Source of the DNA: CAYVOX01 sp964453035
Lineage (GTDB): Bacteria; Chloroflexota; Anaerolineae; Anaerolineales; Anaerolineaceae
Length of the DNA: 17,272 nt
Direction of reading: 5' to 3'
NCBI GenBank assembly: GCA_964453035.1
Contig: CAYVOX010000060.1
Span: 1 to 17,272, forward strand
Shown here: in pieces, positions 1-7,104 of the stretch
Layout: each line of letters opens with the position of its first letter
How positions within the stretch are numbered: position 1 is the first letter of the stretch
Program-made: the position numbers and the translations under genes
The notes under the pieces: model-generated
Told to the model about the DNA's origin: nothing
The model's database searches: none
What the model saw: only the letters and a program-made list of their open reading frames with translations

Positions 1-126
1 GATGGGGGAGAGGTGACCGGTGGCGTTCCTTCCACGGTGGTGGATTGCACCCGGAAGGTTCCCGTAATCTTGCGCCAGGGAGCAGTAACAGAAGCAGCGA
101 TTCAACGCCTGCTCACGCAAAAATAG
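1..126 (+). CDS. tsaC: Threonylcarbamoyl-AMP synthase (TsaC/Sua5/YrdC family), C-terminal fragment
   Basis: Frame 1 is open from the window edge to a TAG at 124-126 and gives 41 residues. The segment GGVPSTVVDCT followed by PVILRQGAV is the C-terminal signature of the YrdC/Sua5 fold, where the Ser-Thr of PSTVVD lies in the nucleotide/threonine-binding cleft. Family members make threonylcarbamoyl-AMP from threonine, bicarbonate and ATP, the first step of the t6A modification at tRNA position 37, in the cytoplasm. The gene ends shortly after the ILRxGA motif, so this is the short TsaC form or the end of a YrdC domain without the extra Sua5 C-terminal domain. The 5' part lies outside the window. 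The family call is firm; which subfamily is not resolved. An intrinsic terminator follows about 100 bases downstream. Confidence 0.88.
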   Translation, partial: DGGEVTGGVPSTVVDCTRKVPVILRQGAVTEAAIQRLLTQK

Positions 127-196
127 ACCTGGTAAATATTCTCTTATTTTTTACTTAACTATCTTTCAGGATTTTCTCAGAAATGGACGCAATAAT

Positions 197-220
197 AGAG
201 GTGCATTCTCCTCTAATGCA
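197..220 (+). other. Two mutually exclusive short hairpins in the tsaC-csp spacer
   Basis: AGAGG (197-201) can pair with CCTCT (210-214), while TGCATT (202-207) can pair with AATGCA (215-220). The two pairings exclude each other and sit just before the terminator stem at 223. They may be part of the 3' end of the tsaC transcript. No function can be assigned. The rest of the 127-222 spacer is AT-rich with nothing else recognisable. Confidence 0.25.
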
Positions 221-222
221 AT

Positions 223-267
223 CCGGTGGTTGTAAGTGTGGCAGCTTACAAGCACCGGGTTTTTTTT
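223..267 (+). terminator. Rho-independent terminator after tsaC
   Basis: A 14-bp stem (CCGGTGGTTGTAAG at 223-236 with CTTACAAGCACCGG at 245-258, one mismatch) encloses an 8-base loop and is followed at once by GTTTTTTTT (259-267). This is a textbook intrinsic terminator for the + strand. It lies about 100 bases after the tsaC stop and before the csp promoter, so it most simply ends the tsaC transcript. Confidence 0.88.
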
Positions 268-302
268 AATTCTGACCACAATTCCATAGCTGCAGCGGAA
301 TC

Positions 303-331
303 TTGACGATAACCTCAAACCGTGATAATCT
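303..331 (+). promoter_or_regulatory. Sigma70-type promoter for the cold-shock gene
   Basis: The -35 box is TTGACG at 303-308. The -10 is either GATAAT (324-329, 15-bp spacing, preceded by TG-like bases) or TAATCT (326-331, 17-bp spacing). A start near 337 would leave a 5' UTR of about 60 bases, long enough for the structured leaders seen in cold-shock mRNAs. The SD sequence GGAGA (386-390) lies 8 bases before the ATG. The promoter sits downstream of the tsaC terminator, so csp is an independent unit. Confidence 0.6.
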
Positions 332-398
332 TAGCGCACCAGACGGAGGGATAATCCTGAGTCGGAAAAAATTAAAAAGAAAGATGGAGAATTAAGTA

Positions 399-608
399 AT
401 GGCAGATCGTTTTGTTGGGACCGTGAAGTGGTTCAATGCCACCAAGGGATATGGCTTCATTGGTCGTGATGATGGTGAAGATGTGTTCGTGCACTTTTCA
501 GCTATTCAAATGGAAGGTTATCGTCGCCTGACTGAAGGTCAGAAGGTTGAGTTTTCGGTTGAGCAAGGTCCCAAGGGCCTGCAGGCCGCCAACGTTATCC
601 CCGTATAA
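399..608 (+). CDS. Cold-shock protein, CspA family
   Basis: The 69-residue protein is a complete single cold-shock domain: a five-stranded OB fold that binds single-stranded RNA/DNA and melts mRNA structure in the cytoplasm. Both nucleic-acid-binding motifs are intact: RNP1 KGYGFIG at residues 16-22 and RNP2 VFVHFSAI at 29-36. The N-terminal GTVKWFNATKGYGFI block and the C-terminal GPKGLQAANV are family hallmarks. Length is normal for the family (65-70 aa). The ATG at 399 is set by the GGAGA SD sequence. It has its own promoter and a perfect-palindrome terminator, so it is monocistronic. It could serve as a constitutive chaperone rather than a cold-induced one; the sequence does not decide this. 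Confidence 0.96.
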   Translation: MADRFVGTVKWFNATKGYGFIGRDDGEDVFVHFSAIQMEGYRRLTEGQKVEFSVEQGPKGLQAANVIPV

Positions 609-638
609 TCCAGCAAGAACCAAAAACAAAACCATATC

Positions 639-664
639 AACAGAGCCGCAATTGCGGCTCTGTT
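639..664. terminator. Bidirectional terminator between csp and the converging ydcF operon
   Basis: The 26 bases form a perfect palindrome with arms AACAGAGCCGC and GCGGCTCTGTT around a 4-base AATT centre. It lies 30 bases after the csp stop (+) and 5 bases before the ydcF stop (-). Downstream T tracts are modest on the + strand (GCATTTATT) and patchy on the - strand (TTTTG then TTTTTGG some bases later). It is well placed to end both converging transcripts. Confidence 0.75.
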
Positions 665-668
665 GCAT

Positions 669-1286
669 TTATTCCAGGCGTGAACCGGCCAGGTAGGCCA
701 GTAATTTGATATATTCCTGCACAGTGACCTGGATGCCATCCCAACTCTGCCACCAGGTGGTGGAGCGATACCAGTGCTCTTGGACTGGATAGACCCACAC
801 GGTGATGTCAGCTTCCCCCAGTACCTGGCGAAAGATCAGGCGGGCGCGCTGGGTATGGTAGGGGTCGGTGATCACGATGCAGGTTTTGAGGTTGCGCTGC
901 GCCATCAACTGGCGCACGGTCAGGGCTTCCTCATAGGTGCTGGTAACCTGCCCGGGAGCGATGAGCAGCATCTCGCCAGGCACATCCAGCTTGCGCGCAT
1001 CCAAATCTGGCGAGGTTTCACCGGCCTGGGTGAGAATCACCCAGCTGGCGAACCCCGCTTTTTTAAGCTGGGCTGCCTGGGCAATGCGCTCGTTGTTGCC
1101 GCTCAGCACCACCAGAGCGTCCACCTGCCGCAGTGGGTCACTTTCCACCAGAAAGGCGCCCAACGCCCAGAGGAGAAAGTATAAACCAACCAGGCTGAGA
1201 ATGATCAACGCCAGGCAGCCAGGCCAGGGAAGCTTGTGGCGCGGGGGGGTGTTGGGATTAAGCAGGATTGGGTCAGGGTTATTCAA
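669..1286 (-). CDS. YdcF/DUF218-family membrane-anchored protein
   Basis: The 205-residue protein has one N-terminal membrane segment (about residues 22-47) followed by a DUF218/YdcF domain. Visible family features are DALVVLSG (56-63), the STYEEAL helix start (117-123, usually NTxEEA) and TDPYHTQRA (140-148), with His144 and Arg147 in the usual ligand-site positions. DUF218 proteins have a Rossmann-like fold and are linked to envelope processes such as ElyC/SanA; the exact reaction is unknown. The start is TTG, overlapping the end of the upstream gene by 8 bases (TTGAATAA), so translation is probably coupled. It is the last gene of the operon, followed directly by the bidirectional terminator. 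Family is confident; substrate and role are not. Confidence 0.85.
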   Translation of the reverse strand: MNNPDPILLNPNTPPRHKLPWPGCLALIILSLVGLYFLLWALGAFLVESDPLRQVDALVVLSGNNERIAQAAQLKKAGFASWVILTQAGETSPDLDARKLDVPGEMLLIAPGQVTSTYEEALTVRQLMAQRNLKTCIVITDPYHTQRARLIFRQVLGEADITVWVYPVQEHWYRSTTWWQSWDGIQVTVQEYIKLLAYLAGSRLE

Positions 1287-3072
1287 TGTGGTAAATTTGC
1301 AATCCGGCCTGCGCTAAAAAAATGGGCATCTGAATCACTGCGACCCGGTTTTTCTGTTTATCAGCCTCGGGCAATTCCTCCCAGGTCACCAGGGCCGGAT
1401 GGGTGCGCGCGGCAGTATCCTTCTTACCGGCAGCGTAGGTCCAGCCGGTGCGGCGTAACTCAGCGCACCAGCGTTCATGTTCCAGTCTGGCCAGGTACTC
1501 GGTCTCCTCGGAAGAGAATTCATCCTTTTTGACAGCCCAATCGGTGAGAGGAGTGATGCCGCGGTTGACGGCTTTGAGCTTGATGCCGATATGGTCGGCC
1601 TGGCGGTAGTTGTTTTCTTTCATCTGGGGAGAGAGTGCCTTCCAGGGCACCAGTAGCGGGTTGGTATCAAGCGTTTCTCCGGCCTGTCGCTGCGCGCGGA
1701 CGTATTCCTCGTGCAGCGCGCGGGCCAGGATTTCATGTGAACCGCCCAATACCAGCTCGGGGGTGCAGGTCTGGTCGAGGATGCTGAATTCATGTAAGTT
1801 TTCAAACCCGTTGTGGGATGGACCCTGGTGAAGCAGGGTTGCCAGTCCGGCATCTTCCACCATGCGGACGACAATGGGGATTTTTTTGTGCCGCAACAAC
1901 CGGTTGACCACCAAACCGGTGTGCAACCCCAGCGAATCATCATCAACGGTGATGTAAACGGCATTCGCGCTATTCTTGCGGTCATTTTGGAACAGGAAGT
2001 CGCCCTTTTCAAATTGCGCTGAGCGGATGTTCATTTGAAGGGGAATAATTTCGCACACTTTGGTCAGTTGCGGGTAGCGTACGGCCAGGGACTCGCACTT
2101 TTGGTTGGCAGCCAGATCAATGATGGAGATGCGCAGTGGCGGGTTGTGGTTGTTTTCGTTGAGTTCGCACCACTGCCTGGCGGCCTGGATGACCACGCTT
2201 TCGCCCATTTTTCCCAACCCAATCACTACCAAATGAGGCAGTGTGTTTTCCTTTATGGTTGCCGGGAAGGGGGGATACTGGCGCAGCAGCAGGCGTGCGG
2301 CGTGCTCAAATACGTTGAAGAATTCCAGGCGGAAGGGCGTATCCTGTTCAACGCTGATTTCACGTTCCCTCAGAAGCGTGCATAATTGTGGGTCAACGAT
2401 ATGGATGACACAGGTTAGGGGGTCCTTACGGTGCCGGACGGCAATCTGGCGGGCATTCAGGGCAATTTCGGCGTTCACACCGTCCAACTCCGTAACGGAA
2501 ATCAACAGGCGCGCCCGGTGCACTGCTGCTTTCAGCAGCAGGTGAGCGTCTGTCGCGTCACCCAGCAGAACAATTGCGCCTTCAGAACGGCACTGCTCGA
2601 TGTAATCATTGCCTTCGTCGCGTTCAATCACCACCACCGGCTCATTCCTGGCTCTAAAACCGCGTACCAGGCGGATGCCTTTCTTGCTCAAGCCGCAAAT
2701 GACCACATGCCCACGGATACGCCAGAGCCGGGCTAACTGCATCTGGTTGCGAAAAAGGGCGGTCAACGCTTTGATGGCGGTTGCCGCGGTGAGCACTGGC
2801 ATGAGAAAGCGAGCCACCTCAAGTTCCCACGGGAGGGGGCTTTCTACCGCGCCTGAATTCATCGGGATGAGTTGCAAGGCGAGGTACAAGTGATCCCAGA
2901 AGGTTGAGCTGATTTGATGGGCTGCGGCGTAACGGCTAAAGCCCGCTGTTCCCAGCACCAGCGAGACGACCCACAAAAGACCGAGCACCAGCCACTGGTA
3001 ATCGCTCCATAAGCGCTCAAAGAGCGATGGCGAATGGTGGTTCTGGATTGGAGAAGCGGAAGATGTGTTCAC
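1279..3072 (-). CDS. Membrane protein with TrkA-N/Rossmann domains and C-terminal RyR domain
   Basis: The 597-residue protein has about two membrane segments (near 25-45 and 85-107) with a hydrophobic re-entrant-like stretch between them (57-70). A TrkA-N type NAD-binding domain follows (HVVICGLSKKG at 122-132, acidic E150 ending beta 2, GDAT at 171-174), then a second Rossmann unit (LVVIGLGKMG, 281-290). The C terminus is a RyR domain: a first repeat half ending in YRQADHIGIKLKAV (489-502) and a second, EHERWCAEL to THPALVTWEELP (531-568). The architecture resembles ligand-gated K+-channel or RCK-type proteins, but no TVGYG selectivity filter is present. It may be a nucleotide sensor or a channel of different selectivity. 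The GTG start has only a weak SD. It lies 30 bp after the MFS gene in the same operon. Confidence 0.8.
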   Translation of the reverse strand: MNTSSASPIQNHHSPSLFERLWSDYQWLVLGLLWVVSLVLGTAGFSRYAAAHQISSTFWDHLYLALQLIPMNSGAVESPLPWELEVARFLMPVLTAATAIKALTALFRNQMQLARLWRIRGHVVICGLSKKGIRLVRGFRARNEPVVVIERDEGNDYIEQCRSEGAIVLLGDATDAHLLLKAAVHRARLLISVTELDGVNAEIALNARQIAVRHRKDPLTCVIHIVDPQLCTLLREREISVEQDTPFRLEFFNVFEHAARLLLRQYPPFPATIKENTLPHLVVIGLGKMGESVVIQAARQWCELNENNHNPPLRISIIDLAANQKCESLAVRYPQLTKVCEIIPLQMNIRSAQFEKGDFLFQNDRKNSANAVYITVDDDSLGLHTGLVVNRLLRHKKIPIVVRMVEDAGLATLLHQGPSHNGFENLHEFSILDQTCTPELVLGGSHEILARALHEEYVRAQRQAGETLDTNPLLVPWKALSPQMKENNYRQADHIGIKLKAVNRGITPLTDWAVKKDEFSSEETEYLARLEHERWCAELRRTGWTYAAGKKDTAARTHPALVTWEELPEADKQKNRVAVIQMPIFLAQAGLQIYHIE

Positions 3073-3102
3073 AGCGTGCCCTAAGGTAGATGATACAACA
3101 TT

Positions 3103-4293
3103 TCAGGATTCTGTTGGGGCTGCTTTTGAGGTTAATAATCGCGCGCCCGACCAACCCATCCCCAACACCAGGAAAGCCGTTACGCCGAACATGGCGGGGA
3201 TGCCGACCTGGTCAGCCAGAATGCCGCTGAGCCAGGGTCCGGTGAACATTCCGATGGCATAAACGGCCTGGTGCAATCCCATGGCGGTGGTGCGCTCAGC
3301 GCCCTGCACTTTTTCGATGCTCAAGCCCATGCAAACCGGGTAAACCACGCCGCTGGCCAGGCCGTTGAGGATGGTGGCAATAAAAACCATCCAGATTTGC
3401 GTGGAGAGGGCAGCCAGCGTGAGGCCGCAGGCCAGCAGCGAAAAACCAATATAAACCAGGGCGCGCGTGCTTATCCGTTTGACCACCAGGCTGGCCAGCA
3501 GGTTACCCAGCATGGTCACGCCCAGGTTGAGCGTGGTCAGCACAGATTGAACCAGGTTGCCGGCGCCCAGTTGCTGCGCCATGATGGGAATGAACCCGTA
3601 TGTGGCGGCGTAGGTGGCGTATTGTCCAACCGCACTGAGCAAGGAAGGCAGCAGCACATCCCGGCGCGTGACCAGTTTGGCCAGGCTTTGCGGTGAAGGG
3701 GTCAGCGGAGTGCGATGCTGTTCCTTGACCATCAAGAAAACCAGCAGTGCCAGCCCGGAAAGCCCGGCGGCGAGGTAGAAGGAGAGGCTGTAGCCGCCCA
3801 GGTCGTTGAGGGGGCCTGTCACGATGGTGGCAATCATCCGGCTGAGCGAATTGACCATGGTGATAACGGCTGTGGCGCGCACAATTTCAGCAGCCGGGAA
3901 CAGGCCGCTGAACATAACCGTCATGGTAACCCAGGCGCCAGCCGCCAGACCGGTGACAGCGCGGCCAACCACCAGGCTGTAGATATCACCGCTAGCGCCC
4001 ATCAACCAGTTGCCCGCAATGGCTAACAGGCAGCCCGCCAGGATAAACGGCTTGCGGCGGCCCAGCCAGTCGGCGGCAATGCCCAGTGGAAGGCGGATGA
4101 CCGCCTGCCACAGGCCGTACTGGGCGATGACCACGCCGACCATGGCAAGGTCGGTTGTCTTGGTTTTGGCGTAAACCGAGAGGGTAGGTACGTACAGGTA
4201 GAGTGCCATCCAGAACAGGCCGATTGCCAGGGCGGTGAGAATGATGGACCTGCGGTTTGGTGAGGCGCTTGCCGGGGTGGGGGTAGAATTCAT
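3103..4293 (-). CDS. Major facilitator superfamily (MFS) transporter
   Basis: The 396-residue protein has about twelve hydrophobic helices and the MFS motif A in the loop between helices 2 and 3 (GIAADWLGRRKP, residues 71-82). Length and layout fit a drug/metabolite:proton antiporter-type carrier in the cytoplasmic membrane. A degenerate second-half motif (VVKRISTRALVYIG) supports the two-fold repeat. It follows the putative (alpha/alpha)6 carbohydrate-active gene by 30 bp and precedes the TrkA-N/RyR gene by 30 bp, so all are probably co-transcribed. The neighbour suggests import or export of a sugar or oligosaccharide, but substrate cannot be read from the sequence; an efflux role is equally possible. 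The ATG lacks a strong SD. Confidence 0.88.
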   Translation of the reverse strand: MNSTPTPASASPNRRSIILTALAIGLFWMALYLYVPTLSVYAKTKTTDLAMVGVVIAQYGLWQAVIRLPLGIAADWLGRRKPFILAGCLLAIAGNWLMGASGDIYSLVVGRAVTGLAAGAWVTMTVMFSGLFPAAEIVRATAVITMVNSLSRMIATIVTGPLNDLGGYSLSFYLAAGLSGLALLVFLMVKEQHRTPLTPSPQSLAKLVTRRDVLLPSLLSAVGQYATYAATYGFIPIMAQQLGAGNLVQSVLTTLNLGVTMLGNLLASLVVKRISTRALVYIGFSLLACGLTLAALSTQIWMVFIATILNGLASGVVYPVCMGLSIEKVQGAERTTAMGLHQAVYAIGMFTGPWLSGILADQVGIPAMFGVTAFLVLGMGWSGARLLTSKAAPTES

Positions 4294-4323
4294 GTCAGGT
4301 TAATTTCGCGGGGGAGAAAACTC

Positions 4324-6042
4324 TTAATGGACGATGGAGACCTGGTAGTTGACGGTTTCGAGGGGGTCGCGGAAGTCAACCCGCAGCAAGCCGCATAATC
4401 CGCGGCGGTTTTCAAAGCCATGGGGAAGGTCCAGACAGTGATCAAGCCAGGTGTCAAAGGAAAAGCGGACAGCCTCCTCGCCGAGGGTGAACAGAACTGC
4501 CTGCGGCTCGAATGTGACGCGGGTGGTGAAGCTGCCGCCAAAATCGCGCAGGTAGGGGATGAGCAGGGTTTTATAGGATAGTTGTCCCTCCAGGGCTTCG
4601 CTGATGAAAATGCTATCGGATTCCAGGCGGGCTGAGAACTGGTAGGTATGCTGCCATCCCCTGGGGCGCGTGCGAACCACGAGGCTGGCAGGGCTTGAGC
4701 CGCGCTGGATGGGCTCGATTAAATCATGCTTGGCGTGGCTGATAATTTCCAGCGGCGCACGACCACTGCTCTTCCTGACGGCTAACCCGATGTTGTAGAA
4801 CCGGTCGGTTCCGGTGGCATGGACGCTGGAGACAAATTGCAGGACGCGGTTGAGCCCAAAGCTGAGATCAACAATACCAAACGCATCGTAGTGCTCAGCC
4901 GGAGCGGCGTTGAAGTGCAGGCTGTACGGTCCATGATGTGCCACTGCCCGGAAGGTGGGGTCGTGCTCGATGCGCACGGTGGGCGCACGCGGCGCGAGGT
5001 CAACTGGAGCGGCGTCACCCAACCCATGTTGCACAGCAGTTCCCAGGAAAGCCAATGCCAGGCTAGAATAGTGCCCATCGGCGGTGTAAAGCTCGTAACC
5101 CACCCGGTACTGCGGCGGGAGGATGTTCTCAACCGGGCTGAAGATGCCTCCGGGGCGCTGGTAGTGGCAGAAGGCGGTCAAAGCCCTGCGGGCAGCCTGC
5201 TCTGCGCGCGCCGCCAGGTGAGGTTGGGTGGGCTTGAAATATACAGCTGCCATGCTGAAGTAAGCGCACTGGGCGCTCAAAGTCCAGGTTTGACCGGTAG
5301 AACGGTGGGCAGAGGCCAGCGAGCCGTCTGAAAGTTGTGCATCCAATGAGCGAATGAGCCCCGTTTCCATCAAGGCCTGGAGTTTCTCCGACCAGGGACC
5401 TGAATAACCGTTCAGCAGGATATCTGCCAGGTGAAAACGGGTGAACAGGTCATAGGAATTGGGAAGACCGGGTTCCATGTAGAAGCCCAGGTCGAGGCGG
5501 ATATGATTTTCAAAATATGCGCCTAACCAGGCATCCAACTGATCCTGCGAATAAGGAGACAGCCCTTCTCTGAAGCGCAGCCACTCGCCGGAAAGCCACA
5601 CCGAAGCCCAGTTGTTAGGCGGGCGCTCAGCGAAGGATTGTTCCACGCGTACGGAGGCGATATCACCTCCCAGGCTGGCAACGCTCTGGGGGTGCTGCTC
5701 TTTTAGCAAGAGGTAGGTTTTGAGGATGGCAGGCCAGAAGAAGTCGCGGTGATTGATACCCCAGGCGTACCCGGTTTCACGCTCCATGCTGGAGATGCGC
5801 GGGGGCAGCTGCCAGTTGAGGACGTAAGCCAGGGCGGCTTTCAGTCCCAGCAGGGCACGCTGCCTGTAAACCTGGCCTGCATCGCCGAGCTGGCGCGATA
5901 AAACGGCATTACAGAGGGCGTAGTAGGGCGTGCTGTACTGGGTGGGCTCCAGCAATAGTGGGTCGAGTAGTTCACCGTCGGTTCGGAACCAGGGAATGAG
6001 GCTTTCAACACCCTGTTGAAGCGTACTTAACGCAGCGTGCAT
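4324..6042 (-). CDS. Putative (alpha/alpha)6-barrel protein, glycoside hydrolase/polysaccharide lyase-like
   Basis: The 572-residue protein has no signal peptide or membrane helix, so it is probably cytoplasmic. The N-terminal ~380 residues are helical with clusters of aromatic and charged residues typical of (alpha/alpha)n toroid enzymes: GINHRDFFWPA (95-105), NNWASVWLSGEWLR (143-156), GFYMEPGLPNSYDLF (186-200) and DGSLASAHRSTGQTW (239-253). The last ~180 residues look like beta-sandwich. This combination recalls DUF2264 or heparinase-like families, but I do not recognise the exact family and no catalytic pair can be named with confidence. GGAGG 5 bases before the ATG fixes the start. It is the first gene of a four-gene operon with an MFS transporter next, hinting at uptake and processing of a saccharide. 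That is inference only. Confidence 0.6.
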   Translation of the reverse strand: MHAALSTLQQGVESLIPWFRTDGELLDPLLLEPTQYSTPYYALCNAVLSRQLGDAGQVYRQRALLGLKAALAYVLNWQLPPRISSMERETGYAWGINHRDFFWPAILKTYLLLKEQHPQSVASLGGDIASVRVEQSFAERPPNNWASVWLSGEWLRFREGLSPYSQDQLDAWLGAYFENHIRLDLGFYMEPGLPNSYDLFTRFHLADILLNGYSGPWSEKLQALMETGLIRSLDAQLSDGSLASAHRSTGQTWTLSAQCAYFSMAAVYFKPTQPHLAARAEQAARRALTAFCHYQRPGGIFSPVENILPPQYRVGYELYTADGHYSSLALAFLGTAVQHGLGDAAPVDLAPRAPTVRIEHDPTFRAVAHHGPYSLHFNAAPAEHYDAFGIVDLSFGLNRVLQFVSSVHATGTDRFYNIGLAVRKSSGRAPLEIISHAKHDLIEPIQRGSSPASLVVRTRPRGWQHTYQFSARLESDSIFISEALEGQLSYKTLLIPYLRDFGGSFTTRVTFEPQAVLFTLGEEAVRFSFDTWLDHCLDLPHGFENRRGLCGLLRVDFRDPLETVNYQVSIVH

Positions 6043-6142
6043 GGTTGCCTCCGCGATTGATGTTTTCCTATTTTCTCACATCAGGCCAGGTTAAGCCAGA
6101 ATCTGGCAGTTCACATGTTGGGATGGCGCCACGCGCGACTGG

Positions 6143-6169
6143 ATAATAAATTTTGACAGGGCAATTCAA
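6143..6169 (-). promoter_or_regulatory. Possible promoter of the (alpha/alpha)6-MFS-RyR-ydcF operon
   Basis: On the minus strand a TTGAAT (6169-6164) and a TATTAT (6148-6143) are 15 bp apart, about 100 bases before the first ATG of the operon. The spacing is short, so the call is weak. A promoter is expected here because the upstream operon ends at the terminator at 6191-6224. Confidence 0.3.
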
Positions 6170-6190
6170 AAAATGGTGATGACATGAAAG

Positions 6191-6224
6191 AAAAGTGGAA
6201 CCGGATTGCCCAGGTTCCACTTTT
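6191..6224 (-). terminator. Intrinsic terminator ending the ten-gene lipid/CoA operon
   Basis: AAAAGTGGAACC (6191-6202) and GGTTCCACTTTT (6213-6224) form a perfect 12-bp stem with a 10-base loop. On the minus strand the stem ends in TTTT followed by CTTTC, giving a U-rich tail. It lies 26 bases beyond the SDR stop codon, so it marks the end of that transcript. The + strand side also ends in T residues, so it could work both ways, but no + gene precedes it. Confidence 0.85.
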
Positions 6225-6249
6225 TGGATGCTGTTGCGTTTTACTCGTT

Positions 6250-7011
6250 CTACATACGCGTGCACATCATGCCGCCATCAACGTGCAGGGTAGCGCCATG
6301 GATGTAGGATGCATCATCGCTGGCGAGGAACAGGATGGCGGCGGCGATATCTTCCGGCTTACCGATGCGACGCTGAGGGATCTTTTCCAGGAAGTACTGC
6401 ACCTGGTCTTCGTCGCTCAACATATTGTGGGTGAGGCCCGTCAGCACCATGCCAGGAGCCACTGCATTGACATTGATGTGATAACCGGAGCAATCAACGG
6501 CAATACCCTGGGTCATCATCTTGGCAGCGCCTTTGCTGGTGTTGTAGATGGACTGACCTTGCCCGGCCACTTCGCCCATTATGGAGGTGATGTTGACGAT
6601 CTTTCCGTAGTCCCTGTCCATCATGGTGGGGAGCACAGCACGGCAGAAGAAGAAGATGCCGCGAACGTTGATATCCATGACGCGGTCGTACTCGTCGTTA
6701 TCCATCATCGCGAACGGTGCAAATTGACCGGTGCCGGCATTATTGACCAGGATATCGATGGCTCCGAAATTTTCCAGCACAGTGTTCACACAGGCTTCCA
6801 CGTCCTCCTGCGAGCGGACGTTGACTGTAAGCGCCAGGCACTCGGCTCCAGCTTCCTTAACCAGGCGCTCGGTCTCGGCGATGCCTTCCATGTTGATGTC
6901 GCAAATGGTCACTCTGGCGCCTTCACGCGCGAATTGCACTGCAGCTTGGCGCCCGATGCCGGATGCGGCGCCGGTCACAATGACGACTTTCCCTTCAAAA
7001 CGATTACACAT
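6250..7011 (-). CDS. Short-chain dehydrogenase/reductase (SDR)
   Basis: The 253-residue protein is a complete classical SDR. The cofactor motif TGAASGIG is at 13-20, Asp38 at the end of beta 2 favours NAD(H) over NADP(H), NNAG is at 90-93, and the catalytic set is Ser143, Tyr156 and Lys160 (YNTSK), followed by NAVAPGMVLTGL. Length is standard. SDRs of this FabG/hydroxyacyl-CoA-dehydrogenase type interconvert an alcohol and a ketone in the cytoplasm. GGAGG five bases before the ATG defines the start. It is the last gene of the operon, 93 bp after the chelatase-fold gene, and would supply the redox step to the thiolase/HMGCS-like enzymes upstream, for example oxidation of a hydroxyacyl intermediate. 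Substrate cannot be deduced. Confidence 0.93.
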   Translation of the reverse strand: MCNRFEGKVVIVTGAASGIGRQAAVQFAREGARVTICDINMEGIAETERLVKEAGAECLALTVNVRSQEDVEACVNTVLENFGAIDILVNNAGTGQFAPFAMMDNDEYDRVMDINVRGIFFFCRAVLPTMMDRDYGKIVNITSIMGEVAGQGQSIYNTSKGAAKMMTQGIAVDCSGYHINVNAVAPGMVLTGLTHNMLSDEDQVQYFLEKIPQRRIGKPEDIAAAILFLASDDASYIHGATLHVDGGMMCTRM

Positions 7012-7104
7012 GTAGCCTCCTGAAGAAGAAAAAGATTCCCTGCTAATTTGGTTCTGTGAACTTCGTTACCCGTTTTATTAAACCGGGCTGGGTTTGCGAA
7101 ATCC

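Noticed and set aside
6152..6180. Perfect TTGACA on the + strand at 6152-6157
   Set aside because: No acceptable -10 follows at 16-18 bp (GTGATG at 17) and no + strand gene lies downstream.
6068..6265. A 65-codon minus-strand frame after the SDR gene
   Set aside because: It overlaps the SDR 3' end and reads through the terminator hairpin; no SD or recognisable motif.
6184..7023. A 279-codon open frame on the + strand opposite the SDR gene
   Set aside because: The SDR on the minus strand has intact motifs, SD and terminator. The opposite frame gives a His/Val/Asp-rich sequence with no recognisable domain and crosses the terminator stem, as expected of codon-bias shadow.
7040..7100. Imperfect CCCG/CGGG hairpin between the chelatase-fold and SDR genes
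   Set aside because: The stem has a bulged base and no T tract follows on the minus strand, so it is not a convincing terminator.
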